Shown here: positions 1 through 6,399 of the stretch, piece after piece
How the letters are laid out: every line of letters starts with the position of its first letter
Numbering within the stretch: the first letter of the stretch is position 1
Assembly (NCBI GenBank): GCA_947493005.1
Contig: CANLOY010000004.1
Span: forward strand, 186,001-250,000
DNA length: 64,000 nt
Reading direction: 5' to 3'
From: an uncultured Roseivirga sp.
GTDB lineage: Bacteria > Bacteroidota > Bacteroidia > Cytophagales > Cyclobacteriaceae
Program-made: the position numbers and the translations under genes
Notes under the pieces: model-generated
The model's database searches: none
What the model was told of the DNA's origin: nothing
The model's input: only the letters and a program-made list of their open reading frames with translations

Positions 1-623
1 TGAGAAATGGTTAAACTTTTTTGTTTGTTGATGGTAATATCGAGAGAGCCATCAAATTCATTGATATCATCTATTTGAATCTTGGTTCCAATGGAAATAC
101 CAACCTTGTCCAGATATTTCAGGAATGCGGTACCTGAGTCATTAACAGTTACTACCTGACTTAGCGTGTCAGGTGCTAATTCGGTCAACGGTATTTTTTT
201 AACCGTGGCAAACACACCATTCTCATCCGGGATAGGGTCACCATGAGGGTCGTGTTTCGGAAAGTCTAAGAACTCATCAAGTTTACTGATGAGTAGGGGA
301 GATTTGATATGTTCCAATTGTTCGGCTATATCATGAACTTCATCCCAATGAAAGTTGAGTTTATCAACAAGAAACACCTCCCATAGCCGGTGTTTACGAA
401 TGACCTGAAGTGCTACTTCTTTTCCTTTTGAAGAGACATTAACTCCTCGGTATTTCTGATAATCAACAACTCTTTTTTTAGAAAGCTTTCCAATCATGTC
501 ACTTACCGAGGCAGCGGTAGTTTTCATTTCTTCTGCTAGCGCATTGGTACTTACACTTTCATTGCCATGATCAGATAGGTGATAGATGGCCTTTAAATAA
601 TTTTCTTCTACAAAGCTGAACAT
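1..623 (-). CDS. DtxR/MntR-family metal-dependent transcriptional repressor (3' end off window)
   Basis: The gene reads leftward from the ATG at 623-621 and stays open to the window edge, giving 207 residues (start MFSFVEENYLKAIYHL). The N-terminal third is a winged helix (ALAEEMKTTAASVSDMIGKL). The middle carries the family dimerisation/metal region, with RKHRLWEVFL and the hallmark FPKHDPHGDPIP. The visible C-terminal part (from about residue 150) looks like the FeoA/SH3-like domain. Proteins of this family sense Mn(II) or Fe(II) and repress uptake genes. Which metal is used here cannot be read from the sequence. Palindromes just upstream (656-673, 684-695, 754-771) fit autoregulation. The stop codon is not in the window, but the family's usual length of about 215-230 residues suggests only a few are missing. 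Confidence 0.9.
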   Translation of the reverse strand, partial: MFSFVEENYLKAIYHLSDHGNESVSTNALAEEMKTTAASVSDMIGKLSKKRVVDYQKYRGVNVSSKGKEVALQVIRKHRLWEVFLVDKLNFHWDEVHDIAEQLEHIKSPLLISKLDEFLDFPKHDPHGDPIPDENGVFATVKKIPLTELAPDTLSQVVTVNDSGTAFLKYLDKVGISIGTKIQIDDINEFDGSLDITINKQKSLTIS

Positions 624-645
624 TATTCCAGAATTGATTCCAATG

Positions 646-695
646 CGAATATAGCTTTTAGATTTATCTAAAAAAAATGTTTGATTTAGCTAAAT
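646..695 (-). promoter_or_regulatory. Promoter and metal-repressor operators of the DtxR/MntR-like gene
   Basis: On the minus strand a -10-like TATATTCG (653-646) lies 23 bases upstream of the start codon. Directly upstream is a perfect 8+2+8 palindrome, TTTTAGAT-TT-ATCTAAAA (656-673), filling the spacer where a -33 element would sit. A second perfect 12-bp palindrome, ATTTAGCTAAAT, is at 684-695. DtxR-family repressors bind AT-rich palindromes of this kind. The position over the promoter suggests negative autoregulation. The palindromes are seen directly; binding is inferred. Confidence 0.6.
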
Positions 696-753
696 AAAAC
701 TATTGACGAGCTTATTCACTGTTTTACAATGAGTTGGCATGTTAAAATTATTT

Positions 754-771
754 TTTTAGACTTGTCTAAAA
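754..771. promoter_or_regulatory. Third palindrome of the metal-repressor type
   Basis: TTTTAGAC-TT-GTCTAAAA is a perfect 8+2+8 palindrome of the same pattern as the one at 656-673. It overlaps the last codons of the upstream glycosyltransferase gene (its stop is at 756-758) and lies about 130 bases upstream of the repressor start. It may be a distal operator or a looping partner for the promoter-proximal site. Confidence 0.5.
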
Positions 772-1880
772 TTATCAAGTAAAGAAATGAGTTTTGGAGA
801 TTCGCTATCCCAGAGACTGCTAGATACATCTCCTTGATTGTAAAAGGTCTGGCTTTTCATCTGGTCTAAAATTGCCTCAGGGTTTAGGTTATCAGGGTTA
901 ATAACTATAGCTGAGTTAAAGGATTTGCAGAAGTCAATCCAGGTTGGGTTGTCCAATAATAATATAGGAAGTTTATTGGCTGTATATTCAAAAAGTCTTG
1001 TCAGAAGCTTTTCATCATTCATTCCACGGTTACCCTTTTTTAACACAAAACCAAAGTCGGCCTTCTGTATGGCTTCAATGATTTCCGAGTGTGGAACCAG
1101 ATGATCTCCTCCATTAAGTTCTATGTAATCCAGGTCTTTAATTAACTCTCTTAGGTGTATTAAATCCTTTTTTAAGGCGCAATAACCTACAATTCTTAAT
1201 CTTATTGAAGGATTTACCGCATGGAGCTGTTTGGTTACCTCAATGGCTTCAAAGACTCCATTGGATTCAGCCAGGGTTCCCGTGAAGACCAGATCTATGT
1301 GGTCAGGATCAGGGTTTCTGTAAGCCGTCTCCTCATTGGGTTGAGGTGCGTATTTGTTTTCAATTATGCTTACGTGTTTGTTTAAGAAGGGGAGTTGTTT
1401 TTCATAAACGCGTTCTGCCAAAATATAATGATCAATAAAGGGCTTTGAAAACCATTCCTTGGTTCTTACCCAGGTTGATAGGATTGGACGCAAAAGCTTG
1501 GGAAATACTCTTGTGTTTGATATGTTCTTAGCATAGTTTTCTCGGATATCATACACGAATTTCACGCCAAATAAAATTCTGTATAAGCATGTAACTATCA
1601 GTAATTCATGTGTGTTAACTAATATTATTTCAGGTTTTACTTTAATATAAGTTTTGTATACAGCTATTGGCTTTAGCAGTCTTGACCAACTTAATCTCTG
1701 GAATGGTTCAATTGGGTGAAATTCGATACCGTGAGCCTTCTTTATATTTTTTGAATCAAAGCCTATGATATTAACCTCATATTTATTTGTTTCAGCCATT
1801 GAAAGACCGAATTTCTCGAACATACGTGTGTCGTCAATTGGCTTAAGCAGAGAGGCGATGACTACTTTGGTCTTTTTCAT
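756..1880 (-). CDS. GT-B fold glycosyltransferase (group 1/GT4-like)
   Basis: This 374-residue protein has the two-domain GT-B layout. The N-terminal half begins MKKTKVVIASLLKPIDDTRMFEKF and holds acceptor-domain strands such as PEIILVNTHELL and VKFVYDIRENYAK. The C-terminal half starts near residue 195 with HIDLVFTGTLAESNGVFEAIE and ends in a nucleotide-sugar region (ADFGFVLKKGN...LLTRLFEYTANKLPILL). This arrangement suggests transfer of a sugar from a nucleotide donor, probably in surface polysaccharide or glycolipid synthesis. No other polysaccharide genes are next to it, so substrate and pathway are unknown. Its ATG is only 36 bases from the divergent dapD start, so the two promoters must overlap or extend into the genes. 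Confidence 0.8.
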   Translation of the reverse strand: MKKTKVVIASLLKPIDDTRMFEKFGLSMAETNKYEVNIIGFDSKNIKKAHGIEFHPIEPFQRLSWSRLLKPIAVYKTYIKVKPEIILVNTHELLIVTCLYRILFGVKFVYDIRENYAKNISNTRVFPKLLRPILSTWVRTKEWFSKPFIDHYILAERVYEKQLPFLNKHVSIIENKYAPQPNEETAYRNPDPDHIDLVFTGTLAESNGVFEAIEVTKQLHAVNPSIRLRIVGYCALKKDLIHLRELIKDLDYIELNGGDHLVPHSEIIEAIQKADFGFVLKKGNRGMNDEKLLTRLFEYTANKLPILLLDNPTWIDFCKSFNSAIVINPDNLNPEAILDQMKSQTFYNQGDVSSSLWDSESPKLISLLDNFRQV

Positions 1881-1916
1881 TAATGCGTATCAAGTTAAAA
1901 ATTTTCTTAAGTAAAT

Positions 1917-2729
1917 ATGGAATTAAGGGATATCATAGAAAGAGCATGGGACGATCGCAGTCTTCTAAGTGATAAAGAAGTGGTTTTAGCAGTTAAGACC
2001 ATAATTGAGGATTTGGACCGTGGAGAAAGAAGAGTAGCTGAACCTACTGATAATGGCTGGCAAGTGAATGAATGGGTTAAAAAGGCCGTAATTCTATACT
2101 TTCCGATACAAAAAATGCAAACCATTGAGGTGGGACCTTTTGAGTTTCATGATAAGATGAAACTTAAAACAGGGTATGCCAAGAAGGGCGTACGTGTAGT
2201 TCCGCATGCTATTGCAAGGTATGGTGCCTATGTTAGTAAAGGGGTGATTATGATGCCTTCTTACATCAATATCGGTGCTTACGTTGATGAAGGTACAATG
2301 GTGGATACCTGGGCTACAGTGGGGAGTTGCGCACAGATTGGTAAAGATGTCCACTTAAGTGGAGGTGTAGGCATTGGGGGAGTGCTTGAGCCACTTCAGG
2401 CAGCACCTGTAATTGTTGAAGATGGTGCTTTTATCGGTTCCAGATGTATTGTAGTTGAAGGAGTAAGAATCGGAAAAGAAGCTGTTTTAGGAGCAAATGT
2501 AACTTTAACGGGTAGCTCTAAGATAATTGATGTAACTGGAAGTGAACCAGTGGAATATAAAGGATATGTACCAGAAAGGTCTGTTGTTATTCCCGGGAGT
2601 TATACAAAAGAGTTTCCGGCAGGAAAATATAATGTACCTGCAGCATTGATTATTGGTCAACGAAAGGAGAGTACTGACAAAAAAACCTCTTTGAATGATG
2701 CTTTAAGAGAAAATGATGTAGCGGTATAG
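1917..2729 (+). CDS. dapD: 2,3,4,5-tetrahydropyridine-2,6-dicarboxylate N-succinyltransferase (DapD)
   Basis: This 270-residue protein matches DapD in length and layout. An N-terminal helical region (MELRDIIERAWDDRSLL) and the segment NGWQVNEWVKKAVILYF precede a left-handed beta-helix of hexapeptide repeats from about residue 100 (MPSYINIGAYVDEGTMVDTW, GVGIGGVLEP, DGAFIGSRCIVVEGVRIGKEA). The enzyme transfers succinyl from succinyl-CoA to tetrahydrodipicolinate in the succinylase branch of the diaminopimelate/lysine pathway, feeding lysine and peptidoglycan synthesis in the cytoplasm. No other dap gene is adjacent. A rho-independent terminator follows at 2781. Confidence 0.97.
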   Translation: MELRDIIERAWDDRSLLSDKEVVLAVKTIIEDLDRGERRVAEPTDNGWQVNEWVKKAVILYFPIQKMQTIEVGPFEFHDKMKLKTGYAKKGVRVVPHAIARYGAYVSKGVIMMPSYINIGAYVDEGTMVDTWATVGSCAQIGKDVHLSGGVGIGGVLEPLQAAPVIVEDGAFIGSRCIVVEGVRIGKEAVLGANVTLTGSSKIIDVTGSEPVEYKGYVPERSVVIPGSYTKEFPAGKYNVPAALIIGQRKESTDKKTSLNDALRENDVAV

Positions 2730-2780
2730 TTTTGCAAGAGGTTTCCCGTATTGGGAATTATTATAACGATTTTATTAGAT

Positions 2781-2811
2781 AAGCTACTGTTTTTCAGTGG
2801 CTTATTTTTTT
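2781..2811 (+). terminator. Rho-independent terminator after dapD
   Basis: AAGCTACTG pairs with CAGTGGCTT (one G-U pair) around a short T-rich loop, followed by ATTTTTTTGG. It lies 50 bases past the dapD stop. Confidence 0.75.
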
Positions 2812-2907
2812 GGTAGAGAATTGGTATTCAAGCTTACCGTTGTGTGAGTTTTGAAATTGAGTTACAAGTTTCGACTTGAAGGGGTAGTTCTTTCACCCTA
2901 CTCAATT

Positions 2908-2935
2908 AAAGGGCCGTTTCGGCCCTTTTCTTTTT
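2908..2935 (+). terminator. Strong rho-independent terminator in the dapD-TPR gene gap
   Basis: A perfect stem, AAAGGGCCG/CGGCCCTTT with loop TTT, is followed by a T-rich tail. It is the second terminator after dapD. The roughly 95 bases between the two contain a small hairpin (CAAGT-TTCG-ACTTG, 2865-2878), so a short separate transcript may end here. Confidence 0.8.
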
Positions 2936-2954
2936 AATATGCATTGGAATAGCA

Positions 2955-2962
2955 TACCTTTG
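2955..2962 (+). promoter_or_regulatory. Candidate -10 box for the TPR lipoprotein gene
   Basis: TACCTTTG is an exact match to the Bacteroidota TANNTTTG box, 31 bases before the ATG at 2994. No clear TTG -33 element is found at the expected spacing; that region is the T-rich terminator tail. Confidence 0.4.
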
Positions 2963-2993
2963 CAATTCGAAAATTGAGGAGATACATATTACA

Positions 2994-3593
2994 ATGAAAT
3001 CGTTAAAAATATTCTTTGTGCTTTTCGCGGTAGTTATGTTGGTTGGGTGTAATTCTGAACTGACAAGAGAGGCTGATAACTTGTTCAAAGAAGGAAAATA
3101 TAAAGAGGCAATTGAGGCTTATAACGAGTATATAAGTACCAAACCCAAGGATGTTAAATCCTTGTATAACAGAGGCAGAGCCTACGAAGAACTGGGTGAT
3201 ATTGAAAGTGCAAGAAAAGATTTCACCAGAGTTTTAGATTTGGATCGAGAAAACCTGAATGCTAACCTGAGTATGGGGAAGTATTGGTACAATAAGAAGG
3301 ACTTCAATAAATCGATTGCCTTTTTAGATAAGGTTATTGCAATTGATGGGAGAGAATCAGTGGCTTACTTGCTCAAAGGAAGATGTTTGCATCAGAAATC
3401 TGAATTTGAAGATGCCAAGAAAAACTATGACCTGGCAATAGACTTTGACAAAAAGAATGCAGAAGCATTTTTGTATCGTGGTGCTTTGAAAATTGTCCTT
3501 AAACAAAATAAAAGTGCCTGCAATGATTTAAATCGTGCTTTGGCGCTGGGAGCCACAGAGGCTAAGTCGGCTATTGCAAAACATTGTAAATAG
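2994..3593 (+). CDS. TPR-repeat lipoprotein
   Basis: This 199-residue protein starts MKSLKIFFVLFAVVMLVGCNS, a lipoprotein signal peptide with the acylated Cys at residue 19. The rest is about five tetratricopeptide repeats (for example DNLFKEGKYKEAIEAYNEYI, SLYNRGRAYEELGDIESA, AEAFLYRGALKIVLKQN). TPR arrays bind partner proteins, so this is probably an envelope-anchored scaffold. A terminator lies upstream and an independent small gene follows, so it is likely monocistronic. No specific partner can be named. Confidence 0.85.
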   Translation: MKSLKIFFVLFAVVMLVGCNSELTREADNLFKEGKYKEAIEAYNEYISTKPKDVKSLYNRGRAYEELGDIESARKDFTRVLDLDRENLNANLSMGKYWYNKKDFNKSIAFLDKVIAIDGRESVAYLLKGRCLHQKSEFEDAKKNYDLAIDFDKKNAEAFLYRGALKIVLKQNKSACNDLNRALALGATEAKSAIAKHCK

Positions 3594-3721
3594 TCTGAAA
3601 TTGTAGACAATATTGAATTGATGTTTTTACAACAGTTTTGAACGTTGTGGAGCAACCAATTAGTCGAAATGTGTGTCTACACATTTAGAATTTAAAATTG
3701 AAAACTCAAACCATTATTAAA

Positions 3722-4144
3722 ATGAAAAACTTATTAACCATTTTAAAGACAGCAGTACTGACAGCACTTTTTTGCGCAGTTATGGTTTATCCATCTGCAC
3801 AGGCTGTTTCCAGCCCGTTAAAAGCTTCTGTAACTGAATTAGCTAAGTATGACCCAACCGGTGTATGGGATTACGAAGTGGAAACACCTGATGGTACGCT
3901 TCAGGATGAGATGACTATTAAAAAGAATGAAGAAGGAGAATACGAAGTATCTATAGCTAGTGATGTTTATGGAACACTTGTGCTTCAAGAAGTAACTTTT
4001 GAAAAGAATGTAATGGAAGGTCATGTAGAAATTGAAGGAGATAGAATTGAATTCGAAATGAAGTTTGAAGGAGATTCTATGGAGGGCAGCATTTATGCAG
4101 GAGAGGATGAACTTACTGTTACTGCTGAACGTCAGAAGAAATAA
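3722..4144 (+). CDS. Small secreted acidic beta-rich protein, paralogue 1 of 3
   Basis: I chose the ATG at 3722 (MKNLLTILKTAVLTALF...). It gives a normal signal peptide ending near AQA and a length of 140 residues, identical to the next paralogue. An in-frame TTG at 3698 would add eight residues that look like leader. After the signal peptide comes YDPTGVWDYEVETPDGTL, alternating beta strands and the end motif EGDSMEGSIYAGEDELTVTAER. The mature protein is strongly acidic. The family looks like a small beta-barrel or sandwich domain common in Bacteroidota exported proteins; I cannot assign a function. A hairpin (AAATGTGT-GTCT-ACACATTT, 3667-3686) sits in the upstream region. The leader motif AAAACTCAAACCA is shared with paralogue 2. 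Confidence 0.85.
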   Translation: MKNLLTILKTAVLTALFCAVMVYPSAQAVSSPLKASVTELAKYDPTGVWDYEVETPDGTLQDEMTIKKNEEGEYEVSIASDVYGTLVLQEVTFEKNVMEGHVEIEGDRIEFEMKFEGDSMEGSIYAGEDELTVTAERQKK

Positions 4145-4163
4145 ATTCAAATCAAATAGAATC

Positions 4164-4191
4164 AAAAAGGGGCTTTTTAGCCCTTTTTTTG
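4164..4191 (+). terminator. Rho-independent terminator after paralogue 1
   Basis: AAAAAGGGGCT pairs with AGCCCTTTTTT (one G-U pair) around a TTT loop and runs into a run of T. Confidence 0.85.
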
Positions 4192-4266
4192 TTTGTTAAT
4201 GTTTGGGTTAGTGCAACTTATTGTTTTTTCGTGGCGTCTTACTCGTGAATCAAAACTCAAACCACA

Positions 4267-4689
4267 ATGAAAAGAAAATTATTTATTCTAAAGTCGTTGG
4301 CTTTCACGCTTTTCTGTGCGGTGGCACTAACTTATCCAATCAAAGATGTAGTTTCTGGTCCAGTTGAACAGGATAATCCTATACAGACAGTGTACGATCC
4401 TTCTGGTACCTGGAATTATGAGATTGAAACTCCAGATCAAACATTACAGAATACACTCACAATTTCTAAAAACGAAGAAGGAGAGTATGTGGCATCGTTA
4501 GAAGCTGATGGTTTCGGAACTATTGAACTTCAAGATATTACGTTTGAAAAAATGGTAATGGAAGCTACAGCTGAAGTAGATGGAGACAGCGTTGAATTCG
4601 AATTCAAGTTCGATGACGACTCTATGGAAGGTATTGTTTTTGTAGATGGAGAAGAATTCACAATAACTGCTGAACGAGAAAGTAAATAA
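4267..4689 (+). CDS. Small secreted acidic beta-rich protein, paralogue 2 of 3
   Basis: This 140-residue protein has a signal peptide (MKRKLFILKSLAFTLFCAVA) and the same body as its neighbour: YDPSGTWNYEIETPDQTLQ, SKNEEGEYVASLEADGFGTIEL and the C-terminal DSMEGIVFVDGEEFTITAERES. It lies 122 bases after paralogue 1, with a terminator between, so each copy appears to be its own transcription unit. The bases just before the ATG (AAAACTCAAACCA) match those before paralogue 1. That shared leader points to a tandem duplication that included the untranslated region. Function unknown. Confidence 0.85.
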   Translation: MKRKLFILKSLAFTLFCAVALTYPIKDVVSGPVEQDNPIQTVYDPSGTWNYEIETPDQTLQNTLTISKNEEGEYVASLEADGFGTIELQDITFEKMVMEATAEVDGDSVEFEFKFDDDSMEGIVFVDGEEFTITAERESK

Positions 4690-4712
4690 TATTACTTTGA
4701 AAGTATATAACG

Positions 4713-4743
4713 AAGAGGAGCTGGTAGCTCCTTTTTGTTTTTA
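4713..4743 (+). terminator. Rho-independent terminator after paralogue 2
   Basis: AAGAGGAGCT pairs with AGCTCCTTTTT around a GGT loop, followed by further T residues. Confidence 0.8.
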
Positions 4744-4838
4744 ACAGGTTTATCATTAAAAAACTCTGGTTAATACTTGGAGTAGAGTTACAAGCTGGAT
4801 AAATGGTTATATTTATCGCCACATAAAAATCGAATTTG

Positions 4839-5225
4839 ATGAAAAAAGTATTTATGACTGTAAGACTAACTTTGCTAGCTTTCATTCTTATGTCTACTCC
4901 TGTTTATTCAGGTGGTATTAATGCATATGATCCAAGTGGTACTTGGGATGTTGAAATAGAGGTGCCTGGCCAAACAGTAGACGGTGTTATTACTATTGCT
5001 AAGAATGATAAAGGTGAATTTGAAGTGTCTATTGAAGATACTACTGAAAATGAAACAAAAGAACTAGAAGAAGTTTCTTATGATGAAGAAAGTCAGGTAA
5101 TGACAGGAGAGATTAGTGTTGAAGGACAAACACTTGAAATTGAATTGGAATTTGATGGTGATTCTCTTGAAGGTACTATTTCTGTTGAGGGAATGGAGAT
5201 ATCTATAACTGGAGAAAGAGAATAA
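4839..5225 (+). CDS. Small secreted acidic beta-rich protein, paralogue 3 of 3
   Basis: The ATG at 4839 is preferred to the TTG immediately before it. The 128-residue product has a signal peptide (MKKVFMTVRLTLLAFILMSTPVYS) and the family motifs YDPSGTWDVEIEVPGQTVDG, AKNDKGEFEVSIED and DGDSLEGTISVEGMEISITGER. It is the most divergent and shortest copy and lacks the leader motif shared by the other two. Its mature region is highly acidic, with repeated Glu-Val/Ile strands. Function unknown. It has its own terminator, which may also serve the convergent nuclease gene. Confidence 0.85.
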   Translation: MKKVFMTVRLTLLAFILMSTPVYSGGINAYDPSGTWDVEIEVPGQTVDGVITIAKNDKGEFEVSIEDTTENETKELEEVSYDEESQVMTGEISVEGQTLEIELEFDGDSLEGTISVEGMEISITGERE

Positions 5226-5250
5226 AAATATATAACTCATACCGGAACAG

Positions 5251-5277
5251 AAAAGGAGTCTAAGACTCCTTTTTTTG
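5251..5277. terminator. Terminator between convergent paralogue 3 and nuclease genes
   Basis: AAAAGGAGTC-TAA-GACTCCTTTT is a perfect stem with a T run on the plus strand and an A/T flank on the other side, so it may act in both directions. Confidence 0.8.
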
Positions 5278-5286
5278 TTTTTCATC

Positions 5287-6306
5287 TTAAAACCAAGTGT
5301 TTGTTTCAGTACTTGATTCGAGAATTCTTTCTAAATCATCGGGCATAGTTGGAAAGAAATCAAGCCCGGTTAGTTTCTCAATTTGATCGATGGAAACTAC
5401 GAAAGAAGAAAGAGCCGCTGAACTTTTCTCATTCTTCATAAGGAATGCTATAGCCTTTATTTCTGGCTTTTTAATATCAAGAATGACTTTGTAATAGTAT
5501 TCAGGAACTGAGACTTTGTTGTCTCCAATAGTTTTAAAATTTTTATTTAAAACCGGGCCTGTAACTACATATATTTCAGAGTTTTCCATTGACCAATCTC
5601 TTACTTGATCTTCTAGTTTTTTCCAAATACCCCGATTAAAAGAAGGCGCTTGGGGACTCATATTACTCATGTAGAAAGTTTGAGATAAAGCAAATTCATC
5701 ATAAGAGAAATCGGCTGCAGGAGCCAAATGTCCTCTATCGTATCCTTGCCCTTTGTAATCGGATAGTTCGGCCGAACCGGTTCTTACTCTTGGGTCTTTC
5801 CTGAAATCATCTTTACGCTTAAATTTTTCTTGCTTTAAACTGTCTGCAGATAATTTATATGCAACCCATGTGGCTTGTTCATGAGGTTCGCTGTATCGCA
5901 ATGTATAGTAAGGCCTCTCAATAATTGCTTCATCTGCTTTGTATGCAGGCCACATGAAATCGAAAGCAGCGGTAAAATATAGATCAAAGCCTTCTAGGTT
6001 TACAGTAGGAGTATCTTCCCCATCAGGTTCCGAAGGCCTGTTGTCAGGCTCCTCTACTGGTTCTTCTGTTTCTGAGGTTGATTCAATTTCATCATCACTA
6101 AACGAAGGGAGTTCGATATTTTCAAGAGCCTCAGGAACCAGTCGACCTTCGTTCAAAGCCAGTCCGGCATAACCTAGTATTACCAATACAAGCATACCCA
6201 ATGTAAACTTTCCGGCACTAAAGCCTTTTCCTTTGACCTGTTTACGACTTTTAGAAGATCTTCTGGCAGTAGGTTTCTTTTTAGGGGATGTTGTTCTTTT
6301 AGCCAT
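5287..6306 (-). CDS. Membrane-anchored DNA/RNA non-specific endonuclease
   Basis: With the ATG at 6306 (MAKRTTSPKKKPTARRSSKSR) the product is 339 residues; a TTG five codons earlier is less likely. A very basic tail of about 30 residues is followed by one transmembrane helix (about 34-51, FTLGMLVLVILGYAGLAL). An acidic, Pro/Glu/Ser-rich linker comes next, then a NUC-type ββα-metal nuclease domain. The active-site motif is DRGHLAPAADF, with the general-base His after Arg-Gly. YMSNMSPQAPSFNRGIWKKLE supplies the metal-binding Asn region. Such enzymes cut DNA and RNA without sequence preference using Mg(II). The topology suggests the nuclease faces the periplasm, where it could scavenge nucleotides or degrade incoming DNA. 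Confidence 0.9.
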   Translation of the reverse strand: MAKRTTSPKKKPTARRSSKSRKQVKGKGFSAGKFTLGMLVLVILGYAGLALNEGRLVPEALENIELPSFSDDEIESTSETEEPVEEPDNRPSEPDGEDTPTVNLEGFDLYFTAAFDFMWPAYKADEAIIERPYYTLRYSEPHEQATWVAYKLSADSLKQEKFKRKDDFRKDPRVRTGSAELSDYKGQGYDRGHLAPAADFSYDEFALSQTFYMSNMSPQAPSFNRGIWKKLEDQVRDWSMENSEIYVVTGPVLNKNFKTIGDNKVSVPEYYYKVILDIKKPEIKAIAFLMKNEKSSAALSSFVVSIDQIEKLTGLDFFPTMPDDLERILESSTETNTWF

Positions 6307-6399
6307 ACTGTTTTTTTGCAATGATAGCCATTATTCGCCTTTCAACGAATTAGTAATTTGCTAAATTACATCTCTTTTAAACGCAAAAACCAAATCACT

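Noticed and set aside
2861-2880. tRNA T-arm-like TTCGA in a hairpin
   Set aside because: The stem and loop sizes do not fit a T-arm, and no acceptor or anticodon stem is present around it.
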